From Friedmanniella luteola (GTDB taxonomy: Bacteria > Actinomycetota > Actinomycetes > Propionibacteriales > Propionibacteriaceae): DNA of 64,000 nucleotides. Both the position numbers and the translations under genes were made by a program. This document shows, in pieces, positions 34,527 to 44,055 of this stretch (the first letter of the stretch is position 1; the number at the start of each line of letters is the position of its first letter). The stretch is taken from assembly GCF_900105065.1 (NCBI RefSeq), contig NZ_LT629749.1, forward strand, positions 3,844,001 through 3,908,000. Direction: 5' to 3'. Below the pieces are notes generated by a model. That model did no database searches. It saw only the letters and a list, made by a program, of their open reading frames with translations, and was not told the origin of the DNA.

Positions 34527-34919
34527 TCAGGCCTTGACCGCCATCACGGGGTGGTGGACGGTCAGCAGGATGCGACTGGCGGCGCTGCCCAGGATGAGCT
34601 TGCCGACGGGGGTGCGGCGGCGCAGCCCGATCACCACCAGCTCGGCGTCGACCTCGCCCGCGATCCGGTCGAGGTCCTCGGCGACGTCCTGGCCGTCGCT
34701 CGTCTGCCGCAGCTCGGCCTCCACGTCCAGCGCGTCCAGCTCGGCCTGCAGGGCCGCGACGGCGCTGTCCTGCAGGTAGCGCTCGTCCACCAGCGCGTCG
34801 CCCCGGGTGGTGTTCACCACCACCAGCCGGACACCGCGGAAGCGCGCCTCCTCGATCCCCTTGGCCAACGCCGCCCGACCCTCCGGGTTGGGCACGTAGC
34901 CCACCACGACTGCACTCAC
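34527..34919 (-). CDS. Universal stress protein (UspA family)
   Basis: 130 residues, single Usp domain from VVVGYVPNPEGRAAL (4-18) to LVVIGLRRRTPVGKLILGSAAS near 95-116. The GKLILGSAA loop keeps the nucleotide-binding pattern. AGGAGG lies 7 nt before the GTG start. It sits 51 bp downstream of the tctA start side, transcribed away from the SRPBCC gene. The specific role is unknown. Confidence 0.85.
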   Translation of the reverse strand: MSAVVVGYVPNPEGRAALAKGIEEARFRGVRLVVVNTTRGDALVDERYLQDSAVAALQAELDALDVEAELRQTSDGQDVAEDLDRIAGEVDAELVVIGLRRRTPVGKLILGSAASRILLTVHHPVMAVKA

Positions 34920-34970
34920 CCCAGCACCTCCTCGTGTCCGGTCACAGCCCGTCCTCGCGGGTCCGGCCCC

Positions 34971-36467
34971 TCACACCAGGGCCTCCTTCCGCCGTCGGGT
35001 CAGCTTGAGCAGCGGTGGCAGCACGACGGCGAGCAGGGCCACCAGCAGCACGACCCGGCTGAACCAGGAGTCCACCAGCGTCGAGAGGTCGCCGTCGCTG
35101 ATGGCCAGCGCCCGCCGCAGGTTGGTCTCGGCGATCGGCCCGAGGATGAGCCCGATCACCGCGGGCGCCACCGGCCAGCCGAAGCGCCGCATGGCGAAGC
35201 CCAGCAGGCCGAGGACCAGCAGGATGACCAGGTCCAGCGGCTGCGCGTTGACCGCGTAGGAGCCGAGCGAGGCGAAGAGCAGGATGCCGGCGTACAGGTA
35301 GGGGCGCGGGATCTTCAGCAGCTTCACCCAGATGCCGACCAGCGGCAGGTTGAGCACCAGCAGCATGACGTTGCCGATGAACAGCGAGGCGATCAGGGTC
35401 CAGACCAGCGTCGACTCCGTGGTCAGCAGCGTGGGTCCGGGTTGGATCCCGTACCCCTGGAAGGCGGCGAGCAGGATGGCGGCGGTGGCCGAGGTGGGCA
35501 GGCCCAGCGTCAGCAGCGGCACCAGCACGCCGGCGGCCGCCGCGTTGTTCGCCGCCTCCGGCCCGGCGACGCCCTCGATGGCGCCGCGGCCGAACTCCTC
35601 CGGGTGCTTCGTCAGCCGGCGCTCGGTGGCGTAGGAGAGGAAGGTCGGGATCTCGGCGCCGCCGGCGGGGAGCGCCCCGAACGGGAAGCCCAGCGCCGTC
35701 CCCCGCAGCCACGGCTTCCACGACCGGCGGAAGTCCTGCCGGGTCAGGAAGGAGCCCTTCGAGCTCATCACCTCGACCGGTCCGTGCCGCAGCCGCGAGG
35801 CGACGTGCAGGGCCTCCCCCACGGCGAACAGGGCCACGGCGACGATGACGACGTCGATGCCGTCCGCGAGCTGCGGGAGTCCGAACGTGAACCGCTGCTG
35901 CCCGGTGAGCAGGTCGGTGCCGACCAGGCCGAGGAACAACCCGACGCACAACGACGCGAGGCCGCGCAACGGCGAGGAGCCGAGCACCGTGGCCACGGCC
36001 AGGAAGGCCAGCAGGGCCAGCGCGAAGTAGTCCGCCGGCCCGATGGAGATCGCCAGCTGCACGACGGTCGGGGCCACCAGGGCCAGCAGCAGCGTGGCGA
36101 TGGTGCCGGCGACGAAGGAGCCGATCGCCGCCGTGCCGAGGGCCGCCGCGCCCCGTCCGGCCTTGGCCATCTTGTTGCCCTCGAGCGCGGTCATGATCGA
36201 GCTGGACTCACCGGGGGTGTTGAGCAGGATCGACGTCGTGGAGCCGCCGTACATGCCGCCGTAGTAGATGCCGGCGAACATGATGAAGGCCGCCGTCGGC
36301 TCCAGCACGTAGGTGATGGGCAGCAGCAGCGCGACCGTCATGGCCGGCCCGATCCCGGGCAGGACCCCGACCGCGGTGCCCAGCAGCACACCGAGCAGCG
36401 CGAAGAGCAGGTTGATCGGCGTCAGGGCCTCACCGAAGCCGTCGAGCAGCGCCACGAACGCGTCCAT
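34971..36467 (-). CDS. tctA: Tripartite tricarboxylate transporter large permease TctA
   Basis: 498 residues with about 11-12 membrane segments. The TctA signatures are [17 protein letters not shown] near 34-50 and [20 protein letters not shown] near 68-87, repeated in the second half as [19 protein letters not shown] near 251-269. It is the main channel of a solute-binding-protein-dependent secondary transporter for citrate or other carboxylates. It follows tctB after 52 bp that contain a hairpin. A two-component system often next to tct genes is absent. Confidence 0.92.
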   Translation of the reverse strand: MDAFVALLDGFGEALTPINLLFALLGVLLGTAVGVLPGIGPAMTVALLLPITYVLEPTAAFIMFAGIYYGGMYGGSTTSILLNTPGESSSIMTALEGNKMAKAGRGAAALGTAAIGSFVAGTIATLLLALVAPTVVQLAISIGPADYFALALLAFLAVATVLGSSPLRGLASLCVGLFLGLVGTDLLTGQQRFTFGLPQLADGIDVVIVAVALFAVGEALHVASRLRHGPVEVMSSKGSFLTRQDFRRSWKPWLRGTALGFPFGALPAGGAEIPTFLSYATERRLTKHPEEFGRGAIEGVAGPEAANNAAAAGVLVPLLTLGLPTSATAAILLAAFQGYGIQPGPTLLTTESTLVWTLIASLFIGNVMLLVLNLPLVGIWVKLLKIPRPYLYAGILLFASLGSYAVNAQPLDLVILLVLGLLGFAMRRFGWPVAPAVIGLILGPIAETNLRRALAISDGDLSTLVDSWFSRVVLLVALLAVVLPPLLKLTRRRKEALV

Positions 36468-36480
36468 CAGGCCGCTCCGA

Positions 36481-36503
36481 CCTCAGGGGGGCGACCCCTG
36501 AGG
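36481..36503 (-). terminator. Intercistronic hairpin between tctB and tctA
   Basis: Perfect 9-bp stem, CCTCAGGGG and CCCCTGAGG, with a 5-nt loop, 14 bp upstream of the tctA ATG. It could partly terminate tctCB messages, protect a processed end, or hide the tctA ribosome site. Confidence 0.45.
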
Positions 36504-36519
36504 ACCCCGGCGCCGGGCA

Positions 36520-37074
36520 TCACATCCACTCCGTGGCGAGCTCGAGCAGGATCCCGCCCGGCAGCACCACGCCGAGCGCCTTGACGAACAGCAGCCAGAT
36601 GATCACCGAGGTGATCCCGCCGGCGATGAGCGGCCGGACGACGCCCCGGGCCCCGAGCGCCCAGGCGACCACGCCGAACATCGACGTCACCGCGAGCGGC
36701 CAGCCGACCACGTTGATCAGCAGCGCGTGGGCGAGGAAGGCGACCGCGATGATGGCCACGGCCCGCCACGACGTCGGGGCGTCGGGGTCGATATCCTCCC
36801 CGTCCTCCTCGGGGCCGCGGTCGCCGCGCAGGATCCGGATGGCCAGGAGGGCGCCGACCAGGGCGGTCGCGCCGCCCACCAGGTAGGGGAAGAAGCGCGG
36901 CCCGACGGTGTTCGAGGAGCCCGGCACGGCGATCCCGCGGGCGTCCAGCACGAGGTAGGCCCCGAGGGCCACCAGCAGCACGCTGAGCACGAGCTCACCC
37001 CGGCGGGGCCGGCGCTCGGCGGGCAGCGCCGCGGCGGCGGGGGTTCTCCGCTCGCTGGTCGGCGGGGCGCTCAC
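36520..37074 (-). CDS. tctB: Tripartite tricarboxylate transporter small permease TctB
   Basis: 184 residues from a GTG at 37074, overlapping tctC by 4 bp. Four hydrophobic segments (about 28-47, 62-82, 108-130, 142-170) as in TctB, with NTVGPRFFPYLVGGATALVG (54-73) as the conserved region. A basic, Ala/Pro-rich cytoplasmic N-terminus of about 25 residues precedes. It is a partner of TctA; its size and position fix the assignment more than sequence does. Confidence 0.85.
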   Translation of the reverse strand: MSAPPTSERRTPAAAALPAERRPRRGELVLSVLLVALGAYLVLDARGIAVPGSSNTVGPRFFPYLVGGATALVGALLAIRILRGDRGPEEDGEDIDPDAPTSWRAVAIIAVAFLAHALLINVVGWPLAVTSMFGVVAWALGARGVVRPLIAGGITSVIIWLLFVKALGVVLPGGILLELATEWM

Positions 37075-38048
37075 GTCAGCCCGATGTCGGACAGGATCGC
37101 TTGCACGCGGAGCTCCTCCTCGGACAGGAAGGTGGCGAACGGCTCCCCGGCGAGGAAGACGTCGTCGAACTCGTTCTTGGCCAGCACGTCCCTCCACTCG
37201 GGGGTGTCGTGCGCCCGGGTGACCAGATCGGTCAGGGCGGTGCGGGCCTCGGCGGTGAGGCCCGGGTGGGACATCAGCCCGCGCCAGTTGGAGAGGACGA
37301 CGTCGTAGCCGGCCTCGGCGATCGTCGGGACGTCGGGAACCTGGCCGGAGCGCTTCTCGCTCGAGACCGCCAGACCCTTGAGGTCGCCCGACACCACCTG
37401 GGGCGCGTACTCCCCCACTCCCGAGATGCCGGCTGCCACCTTGCCGCCGAGCAGCGCCGCCAGCGACTCCCCGCCCCCGGAGTAGGCGATGTAGTTGATC
37501 AGCTTCGGGTCGACGCCGCCCTCGCCGGCCAGCAGGCCGGCCAGGATCTGGTCGGTGCCGCCCGCCGACCCCCCGGCCACCGGGAGACCGCGGGTGTCGT
37601 CCTTCCAGGCGGCGACGAAGTCCTCGAGGGTGTCATAGGGGGAGTCACCGGGGACCACGATGATCTCGGCCTCGCCGACCAGCCGTGCGATGGGGGTGAC
37701 GTCGGTCAGCTTGACCGCCGACTTGTTGGTCTCGACGGCGCCCACCATCACCAGGCCCATCATCATCAGCAGCGCGTCGTCGGACTCGCGGCTGAGCTGG
37801 CCCAGGCCGATCGTGCCGCCGGCCCCCTCGACGTTGAACACCTGCACGTTGCGGGCCAGGCCCGTCGAGCGGATCACCCGCTGCAGCAGCCGGGCCGTGG
37901 TGTCCCAGCCGCCGCCGGGACTGGCCGGGGCCATGATGCGCAGCCGCGAGAGGTCCCCGGGCCGGGCGACCGTCCCGGCGCACCCCGTGAGCGCCAGCGC
38001 GGGCAACCCCAGCGCGCCGGCCAGCACGGTCCTGCGCGTCAGCGTCAT
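37071..38048 (-). CDS. tctC: Tripartite tricarboxylate transporter binding protein TctC (lipoprotein)
   Basis: 325 residues. It starts MTLTRRTVLAGALGLPALAL with a lipobox ending at the cysteine in LTGCAG (near 23), so it is an anchored lipoprotein, possibly exported by Tat given the RR. The Bug/TctC fold is shown by RIMAPASPGGGWDTTARLLQ near 37-56 and VFNVEGAGGTIGLGQL near 70-85. It delivers a carboxylate to TctAB. A TAGCGT box (38083-38088, minus strand) gives a plausible promoter 35 bp upstream of the ATG. Confidence 0.9.
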   Translation of the reverse strand: MTLTRRTVLAGALGLPALALTGCAGTVARPGDLSRLRIMAPASPGGGWDTTARLLQRVIRSTGLARNVQVFNVEGAGGTIGLGQLSRESDDALLMMMGLVMVGAVETNKSAVKLTDVTPIARLVGEAEIIVVPGDSPYDTLEDFVAAWKDDTRGLPVAGGSAGGTDQILAGLLAGEGGVDPKLINYIAYSGGGESLAALLGGKVAAGISGVGEYAPQVVSGDLKGLAVSSEKRSGQVPDVPTIAEAGYDVVLSNWRGLMSHPGLTAEARTALTDLVTRAHDTPEWRDVLAKNEFDDVFLAGEPFATFLSEEELRVQAILSDIGLT

Positions 38049-38082
38049 CTCGTCCCGCCCCCCGACCTCGGTGTCGTCTCGG

Positions 38083-38088
38083 ACGCTA
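38083..38088 (-). promoter_or_regulatory. -10 box of the tctCBA operon
   Basis: TAGCGT on the minus strand, 34 nt before the tctC ATG, leaving room for a short leader with a GGGACGAG-like ribosome site. Confidence 0.35.
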
Positions 38089-38256
38089 CACCGCCGCGCT
38101 GGCCGGGTGGAGGACCCGGGCCTCGCACAAATGTGCGCCCTCCCGGTCCGTTTCGCTCCGGCGAGGGCGCCGGCCCTCCTACGCTCGGCGCGCTCCCCAC
38201 CACCCGCGCACCCGGCGCCGGTGACGTCCGGGGAAGCGCTTTCGAGGAGCTCACCT

Positions 38257-38973
38257 GTGCGCACGACCCTTGCTGCCCTGACCGCGGCCGCCGCCGGCCT
38301 GGTGCTGGCCGCCTCCGCCGTCCTCCCCGCCTCCGCGGCGGGAGCCGGCACCATCACCGTCCCCGACGACTTCGTGAAGACCCTGTCCGACACCCGGGCC
38401 ACCGGCCACTACGAGGTCGTCGGCAGCGGCCTGCGGATCTGGACCGAGGGACGCACCAGCACCGACAAGGTGGCCGAGTACGTGGCCACGAGCACGCCGT
38501 TGGCGGCCGCCGGGGAGCCGTCGCTCGACTTCACCGACACCAGCAGTGGGGGCGTCCCCGGCGCGCAGCTCGTCGTCGACGTCGACGGCGACGGCACCTC
38601 GGACGGCATCCTGGTCGGCGAGAGGATCTACGGGAACGACTGGTGGCTGAACAACGCGGCGAAGCCGTTCGTCAAGGACGCCGCACCGTCCCACACCGGT
38701 GGTTCCGGCAGCCCGGACCACGGCACCCTCGACCAGTGGCGTGCCGCCTTCCCGAACGCGACCGTGCAGGCCTTCGGCTTCTCGCTGGGCTCGGGCGTCA
38801 AGGGTGACGGCGTGCTGAACGCCATCGACTTCGCCGGCACCCGTCACACCTTCGCCGAGGCCGTCGTGCTGACCAGCAAGGACCAGTGCAAGAACGGCGG
38901 CTGGACCACCAGCACGAAGCCGGTGTTCGCCAACCAGGGCGCCTGCGTCAGCTCCTTCGCCTCCGCGCAGTAG
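38257..38973 (+). CDS. Secreted protein of unknown function
   Basis: 238 residues from a GTG at 38257, with GAGGAG 7 nt upstream. A Sec signal peptide with cleavage after SASA or ASAAGA near 25-29 is followed by a mature domain with no transmembrane helix. Features are LRIWTEG near 50, an acidic calcium-like loop VDVDGDGTSD near 108-117, and YGNDWWLNN near 126-134. Two cysteines near the end (KDQCKNGG and GACVSS) could form a disulfide. I do not recognise the family. Similar secreted proteins are common in Streptomyces-like actinobacteria without known function. Confidence 0.75.
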   Translation: MRTTLAALTAAAAGLVLAASAVLPASAAGAGTITVPDDFVKTLSDTRATGHYEVVGSGLRIWTEGRTSTDKVAEYVATSTPLAAAGEPSLDFTDTSSGGVPGAQLVVDVDGDGTSDGILVGERIYGNDWWLNNAAKPFVKDAAPSHTGGSGSPDHGTLDQWRAAFPNATVQAFGFSLGSGVKGDGVLNAIDFAGTRHTFAEAVVLTSKDQCKNGGWTTSTKPVFANQGACVSSFASAQ

Positions 38974-38989
38974 TCGCCCCGGACCGGGT

Positions 38990-39031
38990 TGTCAGCGCCG
39001 GTGGTCGTCCCGGCGACCACCGGCGCTGACA
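38990..39031. terminator. Bidirectional terminator (18-bp perfect stem)
   Basis: TGTCAGCGCCGGTGGTCG (38990-39007) and its exact reverse complement (39014-39031) around a 6-nt loop. It lies between the convergent secreted-protein gene and the DUF1275 gene and ends 6 bp from the latter's stop. Confidence 0.85.
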
Positions 39032-39037
39032 GCTGCT

Positions 39038-39736
39038 TCAACCAGCCACGCCCAGCGCGTCCAGCCGACGGGCCCGGCCCAGCAGCAGGACGGCGACGAG
39101 CATCACCACCCCGGCCAGCAGCAGGGCGTAGGCCCCGCCGAGGTACCGGGTGACCGCGGCGGCGGCCAGCGCGCCCAGCCCCATCGTCACGATCGCGCCC
39201 AGCCGGCGCAGCCACGCCTCGCCGCGGCCCCCGGCGGCCCGGCTGTCGGTCGAGAGGTTGACCATCGTCATCGTCACCACCACCGTCGACAGGTCGCGGA
39301 TGCCGATCTGCTTGACCCCGGCCGCCTGGGCACCGAGCAGCAGGGCCAGCAGCCCGGTGATCGCCACCATCACGGGCGTGCCGATCCGGCCGAGCGCGAC
39401 CCAGGCGGCCCCCAGGGCCAGCACCAGGACCGTGTTGGCCAGCAGCATCAGCAGCGTCCGCCGACGCAGCCGGGCCCGCGCACCCGCCGGGCCCGCCAGC
39501 CGCCCGCCGAGGACGGCGCCCAGCATGAACGCGAGCAGCGCGACCAGGTTGTTGAGCACCGGGATGTCGGCCACCCCGACGAGCCCGAACCCGATGAACA
39601 AGACGTTGCCGGTCATGTTGCCGGTGAAGACGCGGTCCAGGGCCAGGTAGCTGACGCCGTCGATCGCGCCGGTCGCCGCGGTCAGCACCAGCAGGGCCCC
39701 CTCGTACGCGCGCTCGGGCCAGGGTCGGTCGGGCAT
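39038..39736 (-). CDS. DUF1275 (YoaK-like) membrane protein
   Basis: 232 residues with about six membrane helices. The DUF1275 signature is GAIDGVSYLALDRVFTGNMTGN (23-44, split) followed by GAQAAGVKQIGIRDLSTVVVT near 138-158. It is a widespread but uncharacterised membrane family. A TAGGGT box lies further upstream. It is transcribed toward the bidirectional terminator. Confidence 0.85.
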   Translation of the reverse strand: MPDRPWPERAYEGALLVLTAATGAIDGVSYLALDRVFTGNMTGNVLFIGFGLVGVADIPVLNNLVALLAFMLGAVLGGRLAGPAGARARLRRRTLLMLLANTVLVLALGAAWVALGRIGTPVMVAITGLLALLLGAQAAGVKQIGIRDLSTVVVTMTMVNLSTDSRAAGGRGEAWLRRLGAIVTMGLGALAAAAVTRYLGGAYALLLAGVVMLVAVLLLGRARRLDALGVAG

Positions 39737-39826
39737 GCCGCGGGCTCTCCTCGGGACGGGGGCAGGTCGCGCTCACCCTACGGGCGGCCGGCGGACCCAG
39801 GTCCGACCTCTCACCGCCGGCGTTCC

Positions 39827-39832
39827 TAGACT
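39827..39832 (+). promoter_or_regulatory. -10 box of leaderless aldo/keto reductase promoter
   Basis: TAGACT ends 6 nt before the ATG at 39839; no ribosome site lies between. Confidence 0.42.
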
Positions 39833-39838
39833 CCGGCC

Positions 39839-40891
39839 ATGGACTACCGCCAGCTCGGCCGCTCCGGCCTCCGTGTCTCGACCATCACCCTCGGCACCAT
39901 GGGCTTCGGGGGCAGCGGCTGGGCCGCTGCCGTCGGCCAGATCGACGTCGAGGGCGCCCGGCGCCAGATCGGCCTCGCCCGCGACGCCGGCGTCAACCTC
40001 TTCGACACCGCCGACGTGTACTCCAGCGGCACGTCCGAGGAGATCCTCGGCGCCGCCCTGGGGTCCGCCCGCGACGAGGTGCTCGTGGCCACCAAGGTGC
40101 GGATGCCGATGGGCGAGGGGCCGAACGACGCCGGCCTCTCCCGGCACCACATCATCCGCGGCGCGGAGGCCAGCCTGCGCCGGCTCGGCACGGACTACAT
40201 CGACCTCTACCAGGTCCACGAGTGGGACGGCCACACCCCGCTCGAGGAGACGCTGCACGCCCTCGACACCCTGGTCCAGTCCGGCAAGGTGCGCTACGTC
40301 GGGTGCTCCAACTACGCGGCCTGGCAGCTGACCAAGGCGCTGTGGACCGCGGACCGGCACGGGTACCAGCCGTTCGTCAGCCAGCAGGTCTACTACTCGC
40401 TGCAGGCGCGCGACATCGAGAACGAGCTGGTGCCGCTGGCCGTCGACCAGGGCCTCGGCATCCTCGTCTGGAGCCCCATCGCCGGCGGCCTGCTGTCCGG
40501 CAAGTACCGCCGCGGCGTGGACGCGCCCGAGGGCAGCCGGCATCTCGGGGAGTGGAGCGAGCCGCCCGTGCACGACGAGGACAAGCTCTACGCCACCATC
40601 GAGGAGCTCGTCGCCATCGGCGAGGCGCACGGCGTCTCCGCGGCCCAGGTGGCCCTGGCCTACACGATCGCCAAGCCGGCCATCACCTCGGTGATCGTCG
40701 GCGCCCGGACCGAGGCGCAGCTGAGCGACAACCTCGCCGCGGCCGAGCTGGCCCTCACCTCCGAGGAGATGGACCGGCTGGACGCCGTCAGCGCGCAACC
40801 GCTGATGTACCCCTACTGGCACCAGGCGAACACCTCGGGCGACCGGCTCAGCCCGGCCGACCTGACGCTGCTGCAGCGGCACCTGGGCTGA
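39839..40891 (+). CDS. Aldo/keto reductase
   Basis: 350 residues, TIM-barrel NADPH-dependent AKR. Catalytic set: FDTADVYSSG near 57-66 (D58 and Y63 region), K in LVATKVRMP near 82-90, and the histidine in YQVHEWDG near 123-130. The cofactor phosphate site is near VIVGARTEAQLSDN near 281-294. It resembles the general-stress AKR group (YhdN/IolS type). Physiological substrate unknown. Confidence 0.88.
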   Translation: MDYRQLGRSGLRVSTITLGTMGFGGSGWAAAVGQIDVEGARRQIGLARDAGVNLFDTADVYSSGTSEEILGAALGSARDEVLVATKVRMPMGEGPNDAGLSRHHIIRGAEASLRRLGTDYIDLYQVHEWDGHTPLEETLHALDTLVQSGKVRYVGCSNYAAWQLTKALWTADRHGYQPFVSQQVYYSLQARDIENELVPLAVDQGLGILVWSPIAGGLLSGKYRRGVDAPEGSRHLGEWSEPPVHDEDKLYATIEELVAIGEAHGVSAAQVALAYTIAKPAITSVIVGARTEAQLSDNLAAAELALTSEEMDRLDAVSAQPLMYPYWHQANTSGDRLSPADLTLLQRHLG

Positions 40892-40909
40892 GGAACGGCG
40901 CTCCCGTCC

Positions 40910-40938
40910 TTGCCGGGCCGCCCGGCCACTGCTAGGAC
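40910..40938 (+). promoter_or_regulatory. Promoter of homocysteine S-methyltransferase gene
   Basis: TTGCCG (40910-40915), 17 bp, TAGGAC (40933-40938); the GTG follows after 6 nt, so the transcript is probably leaderless. Confidence 0.55.
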
Positions 40939-40944
40939 GGGAGC

Positions 40945-41883
40945 GTGAGCACCACCGCGACCCCCGGCCTGCGGCCCGCCACGCACCCCACCGTGACCGA
41001 CGGCGGGCTGGAGACCGACCTGATCTTCCACGCCGGGGTCGACCTGCCGGAGTTCGCCGCCTTCCCGCTGCTCGACGACGAGCGCGGGCGCGAGCTGCTG
41101 CGCTTCTACTACCGCGGCTACGCCGAGGTCGCGGTCCGGGCCGGGGTCGGCCTGCTGCTCGAGACGCCGACGTGGCGGGCCAACCCGGACTGGGGCGCCC
41201 GGCTCGGCCGCGACGCGGCCGGCCTCGCCCGGACCAACCGGGCGGCGGTGGCCTTCCTCTCCGACCTCGGCGGCAGCTACGCCGGCCGGGTCCCCGCCGT
41301 CACCGTCAGCGGCGTGGTCGGACCTCGCGGTGACGGCTACCGCGCCGACGGCGGCGTCGACGCGGGCGAGGCGGCGGCCTACCACCGCCCCCAGCTGGAC
41401 GCGTTCGCCGAGGCCGGCGCCGACCTGGCCACCGCGTACACCCTGACCACGGCCGGCGAGGCGGTCGGCGTCGTCCGGGCGGCCCGGGCCGCCGGCCTGC
41501 CGGTCGCGGTGTCGTTCACCCTGGAGACCGACGGCCGGCTGCCCGACGGCACACTGCTGGCCGATGCCGTCGAGCAGGTCGACGCGGACGGCGGACCGGA
41601 CTTCTTCCTGCTCAACTGCGCCCACCCCCGGCACGTGCTCCGTGCCCTCGACGAGCCCGGCGGCTGGCAGTCGCGGATCCGCGGGCTGCGGTGCAACGCC
41701 TCCACCGCCAGCCACGCCGAGCTGGACGCGGCCGAGCAGCTGGACGAGGGCGACCTCGACGTCTTCGCCGACGGCCACAGCGCCCTCCGGGCGCGGCTGC
41801 CCTGGCTGACCGTGCTCGGGGGCTGCTGCGGGACCGACGTCCGCCACGTCGCCCGCATCTGGGGTGTGGACCCACCCCGCTGA
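40945..41883 (+). CDS. Homocysteine S-methyltransferase family protein
   Basis: 312 residues, a BHMT/MmuM-like barrel. The zinc-binding cysteines are in LLNCAHPRH (near 226-234) and the terminal pair in LGGCCGTDVRH (near 292-302). The start DGGLETDLIFHAGVDLPEFA (16-35, split) is typical. The methyl donor (S-methylmethionine, betaine or other) cannot be told. It could serve methionine recycling. Confidence 0.87.
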   Translation: MSTTATPGLRPATHPTVTDGGLETDLIFHAGVDLPEFAAFPLLDDERGRELLRFYYRGYAEVAVRAGVGLLLETPTWRANPDWGARLGRDAAGLARTNRAAVAFLSDLGGSYAGRVPAVTVSGVVGPRGDGYRADGGVDAGEAAAYHRPQLDAFAEAGADLATAYTLTTAGEAVGVVRAARAAGLPVAVSFTLETDGRLPDGTLLADAVEQVDADGGPDFFLLNCAHPRHVLRALDEPGGWQSRIRGLRCNASTASHAELDAAEQLDEGDLDVFADGHSALRARLPWLTVLGGCCGTDVRHVARIWGVDPPR

Positions 41884-42030
41884 GCGGGCGGACGGCGGGA
41901 CGGACGGCCGGACGGGCCCGGCGCTTCACCCACCCGTCGTCGGAAGTTAGCGAACCGTCACCTGCTGCGGTCAGGCTGCCTGGCGTCCTGCCCCTCGGCG
42001 ACGGTGTCGCCGGCGACCCGACGGAGATCC

Positions 42031-44055
42031 ATGCAGACCCTGCCCATGCTCGGCCAGACCCACGCCAACCGCAGTGCCGTGACCTGCCACCTCAAGTGCG
42101 ACAGCGCGTGCGCCCACCCAGCTCCCAACACCTCCGACGCGCCGAGCTTCCGCGAGGTCGCCAGCGGCCAGCTGGACCGCCGCACCCTGCTGGCCGGGGC
42201 CAGCGCCCTGGCGCTGTCCGCGACGGTGCCGGCCCTCACGCCGCAGCGGGCCGCCGCCGCCCCGACGGGCGCCACGGCCGCGGCCCGCCGGGCCCCGCGC
42301 ACCCCGCTGGCCTTCGACCCGATCGCCTCGGTGGCCGACACCGTCGACGCGGTCACCGTCCCCGACGGCTACCGCTGGAACACGATCCTGCGGTGGGGCG
42401 ACCCGCTGTTCCACACCTCGCCGGCCTTCGACCCGGAGCACCCGGACGCGGAGGCGCAGGAGGAGCAGTTCGGCTACAACAACGACTACCTCGACGTCAT
42501 GGTCACCGACCGCCGCGGCCGCGAGGCGCTCCTGGTCTGCAACCACGAGTACACCAACCGCGCCATCATGTTCCCGCCGACCGAGGACGACGCGGCCGAG
42601 GCCGAGGTGCTGCGCACCCTGATGGCGGCGCACGGCATGAGCGTCGTGGACCTGCGCCGGGGCGGCAAGGGCCGACCGTGGCGCTACGTCCGCGGCGGCG
42701 AGCACAACCGCCGGATCACCGCGAACACCCTGTTCCGGCTGACCGGCCCCGCCGCCGGCAGCGCGCTGGTCCGCACCGCCGCCGACCCCACCGGCACCCG
42801 GGTCAAGGGCACCTTCGGCAACTGCGCCGGGGGCACCACCCCGTGGGGCACGGTCCTGTCCGGGGAGGAGAACTTCAACGGCTACTTCCGGGCCGACCCC
42901 GCCGCCAGGGGGTCGAAGCGCTACGGGCTGACCGACGCCGCGAGCGTCTACGGCTGGGAGGCGGTCGACCCGCGCTTCGACGCACGGCAGGGCGACCACG
43001 TCAACGAGCCTCACCGGTTCGGCTACGTCGTGGAGGTCGACCCGACCGACCCGACGTCGACGCCGCGCAAGCACACGGCGATGGGCCGCTTCAAGCACGA
43101 GGGCGCGAACGTGCACATCGGCCGCGACGGCACCGTCGCCGCCTACATGGGCGACGACGAGCGCTTCGACTACCTCTACAAGTTCGTCAGCCGCCGCAAG
43201 TACCGGCCCGGCACCAGCAAGGCGGCGCGGCGCCACAACCTCGAGCTGCTCACCGAGGGCGACCTCTACGTGGCCCGGTTCAGCGGCAGCCAGAAGCCGA
43301 CGAACGACAACCTGGGTCAGGGCGCGTGGATCCCGCTGACCCTGGACGGGAGGTCGATGGTCCCGGGCTTCACCGTCGAGGAGGTGCTGGTCTACACCCG
43401 GCTCGCCGCCGACGTCGTCAAGCCGACCCCGATGGACCGCTGCGAGGACGTGCAGCCGAACCCGCGGACGGGCAAGGTCTACGTCGCCTGCACCAACAAC
43501 GACCGCCGCGGGACCGGGACCAACCCGGCCACCGACGCCGCCAACCCGCGGCCCGCCAACAAGAACGGGCACGTCATCGAGATCACCGAGCGGCACGGCG
43601 ACCCGGGCGCCACCTCCTTCGCCTGGGACCTGTTCCTGGTCTGCGGCGACACCGACCAGGCCGGCACCTACTTCGGCGGCTACGAGGGCCCGGTGGCTCC
43701 GATCTCCTGCCCGGACAACGTCGCCTTCGACTCGGGCGGCAACCTGTGGATCTCCACCGACGGCCAGCCCAGCTCGATCGGCAAGAACGACGGCCTGTTC
43801 CGGGTGCCGCTGGTGGGCGACGAGCGCGGGCACGTCGTGCAGTTCCTGGCCGTGCCCACCGGGGCGGAGACCTGCGGGCCCGTCATCCACGACCGGGACG
43901 GGTCGGTGTTCGTCGCCGTCCAGCACCCGGGCGAGGACGGCAGCTGGGAGGAGCAGGTCTCCTTCTTCCCGGACTACGTCGCCGAGGGCTCCCGGGCCCG
44001 CCGGGGCGCCTGGCGCGGTCCGCGTCCGTCGGTCATCCAGGTCACCCAGGACTGA
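42031..44055 (+). CDS. phoX: PhoX-family alkaline phosphatase, Tat-exported
   Basis: 674 residues from the ATG at 42031, with GGAG 4 nt upstream. A twin-arginine signal, DRRTLLAGASALALSA (49-64), comes after a long n-region holding C19, C23 and C27 (TCHLKCDSACAHP). The PhoX (DUF839) beta-propeller follows: LVCNHEYTNRAIMFPP near 167-182, SGEENFNGYF near 277-286, TAMGRFKHEGANVH near 350-363, and EDVQPNPRTGKVYVACTNN near 472-490. PhoX enzymes release phosphate from organic phosphates outside the cell using calcium and iron. No pho box could be identified with confidence. Confidence 0.87.
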   Translation: MQTLPMLGQTHANRSAVTCHLKCDSACAHPAPNTSDAPSFREVASGQLDRRTLLAGASALALSATVPALTPQRAAAAPTGATAAARRAPRTPLAFDPIASVADTVDAVTVPDGYRWNTILRWGDPLFHTSPAFDPEHPDAEAQEEQFGYNNDYLDVMVTDRRGREALLVCNHEYTNRAIMFPPTEDDAAEAEVLRTLMAAHGMSVVDLRRGGKGRPWRYVRGGEHNRRITANTLFRLTGPAAGSALVRTAADPTGTRVKGTFGNCAGGTTPWGTVLSGEENFNGYFRADPAARGSKRYGLTDAASVYGWEAVDPRFDARQGDHVNEPHRFGYVVEVDPTDPTSTPRKHTAMGRFKHEGANVHIGRDGTVAAYMGDDERFDYLYKFVSRRKYRPGTSKAARRHNLELLTEGDLYVARFSGSQKPTNDNLGQGAWIPLTLDGRSMVPGFTVEEVLVYTRLAADVVKPTPMDRCEDVQPNPRTGKVYVACTNNDRRGTGTNPATDAANPRPANKNGHVIEITERHGDPGATSFAWDLFLVCGDTDQAGTYFGGYEGPVAPISCPDNVAFDSGGNLWISTDGQPSSIGKNDGLFRVPLVGDERGHVVQFLAVPTGAETCGPVIHDRDGSVFVAVQHPGEDGSWEEQVSFFPDYVAEGSRARRGAWRGPRPSVIQVTQD

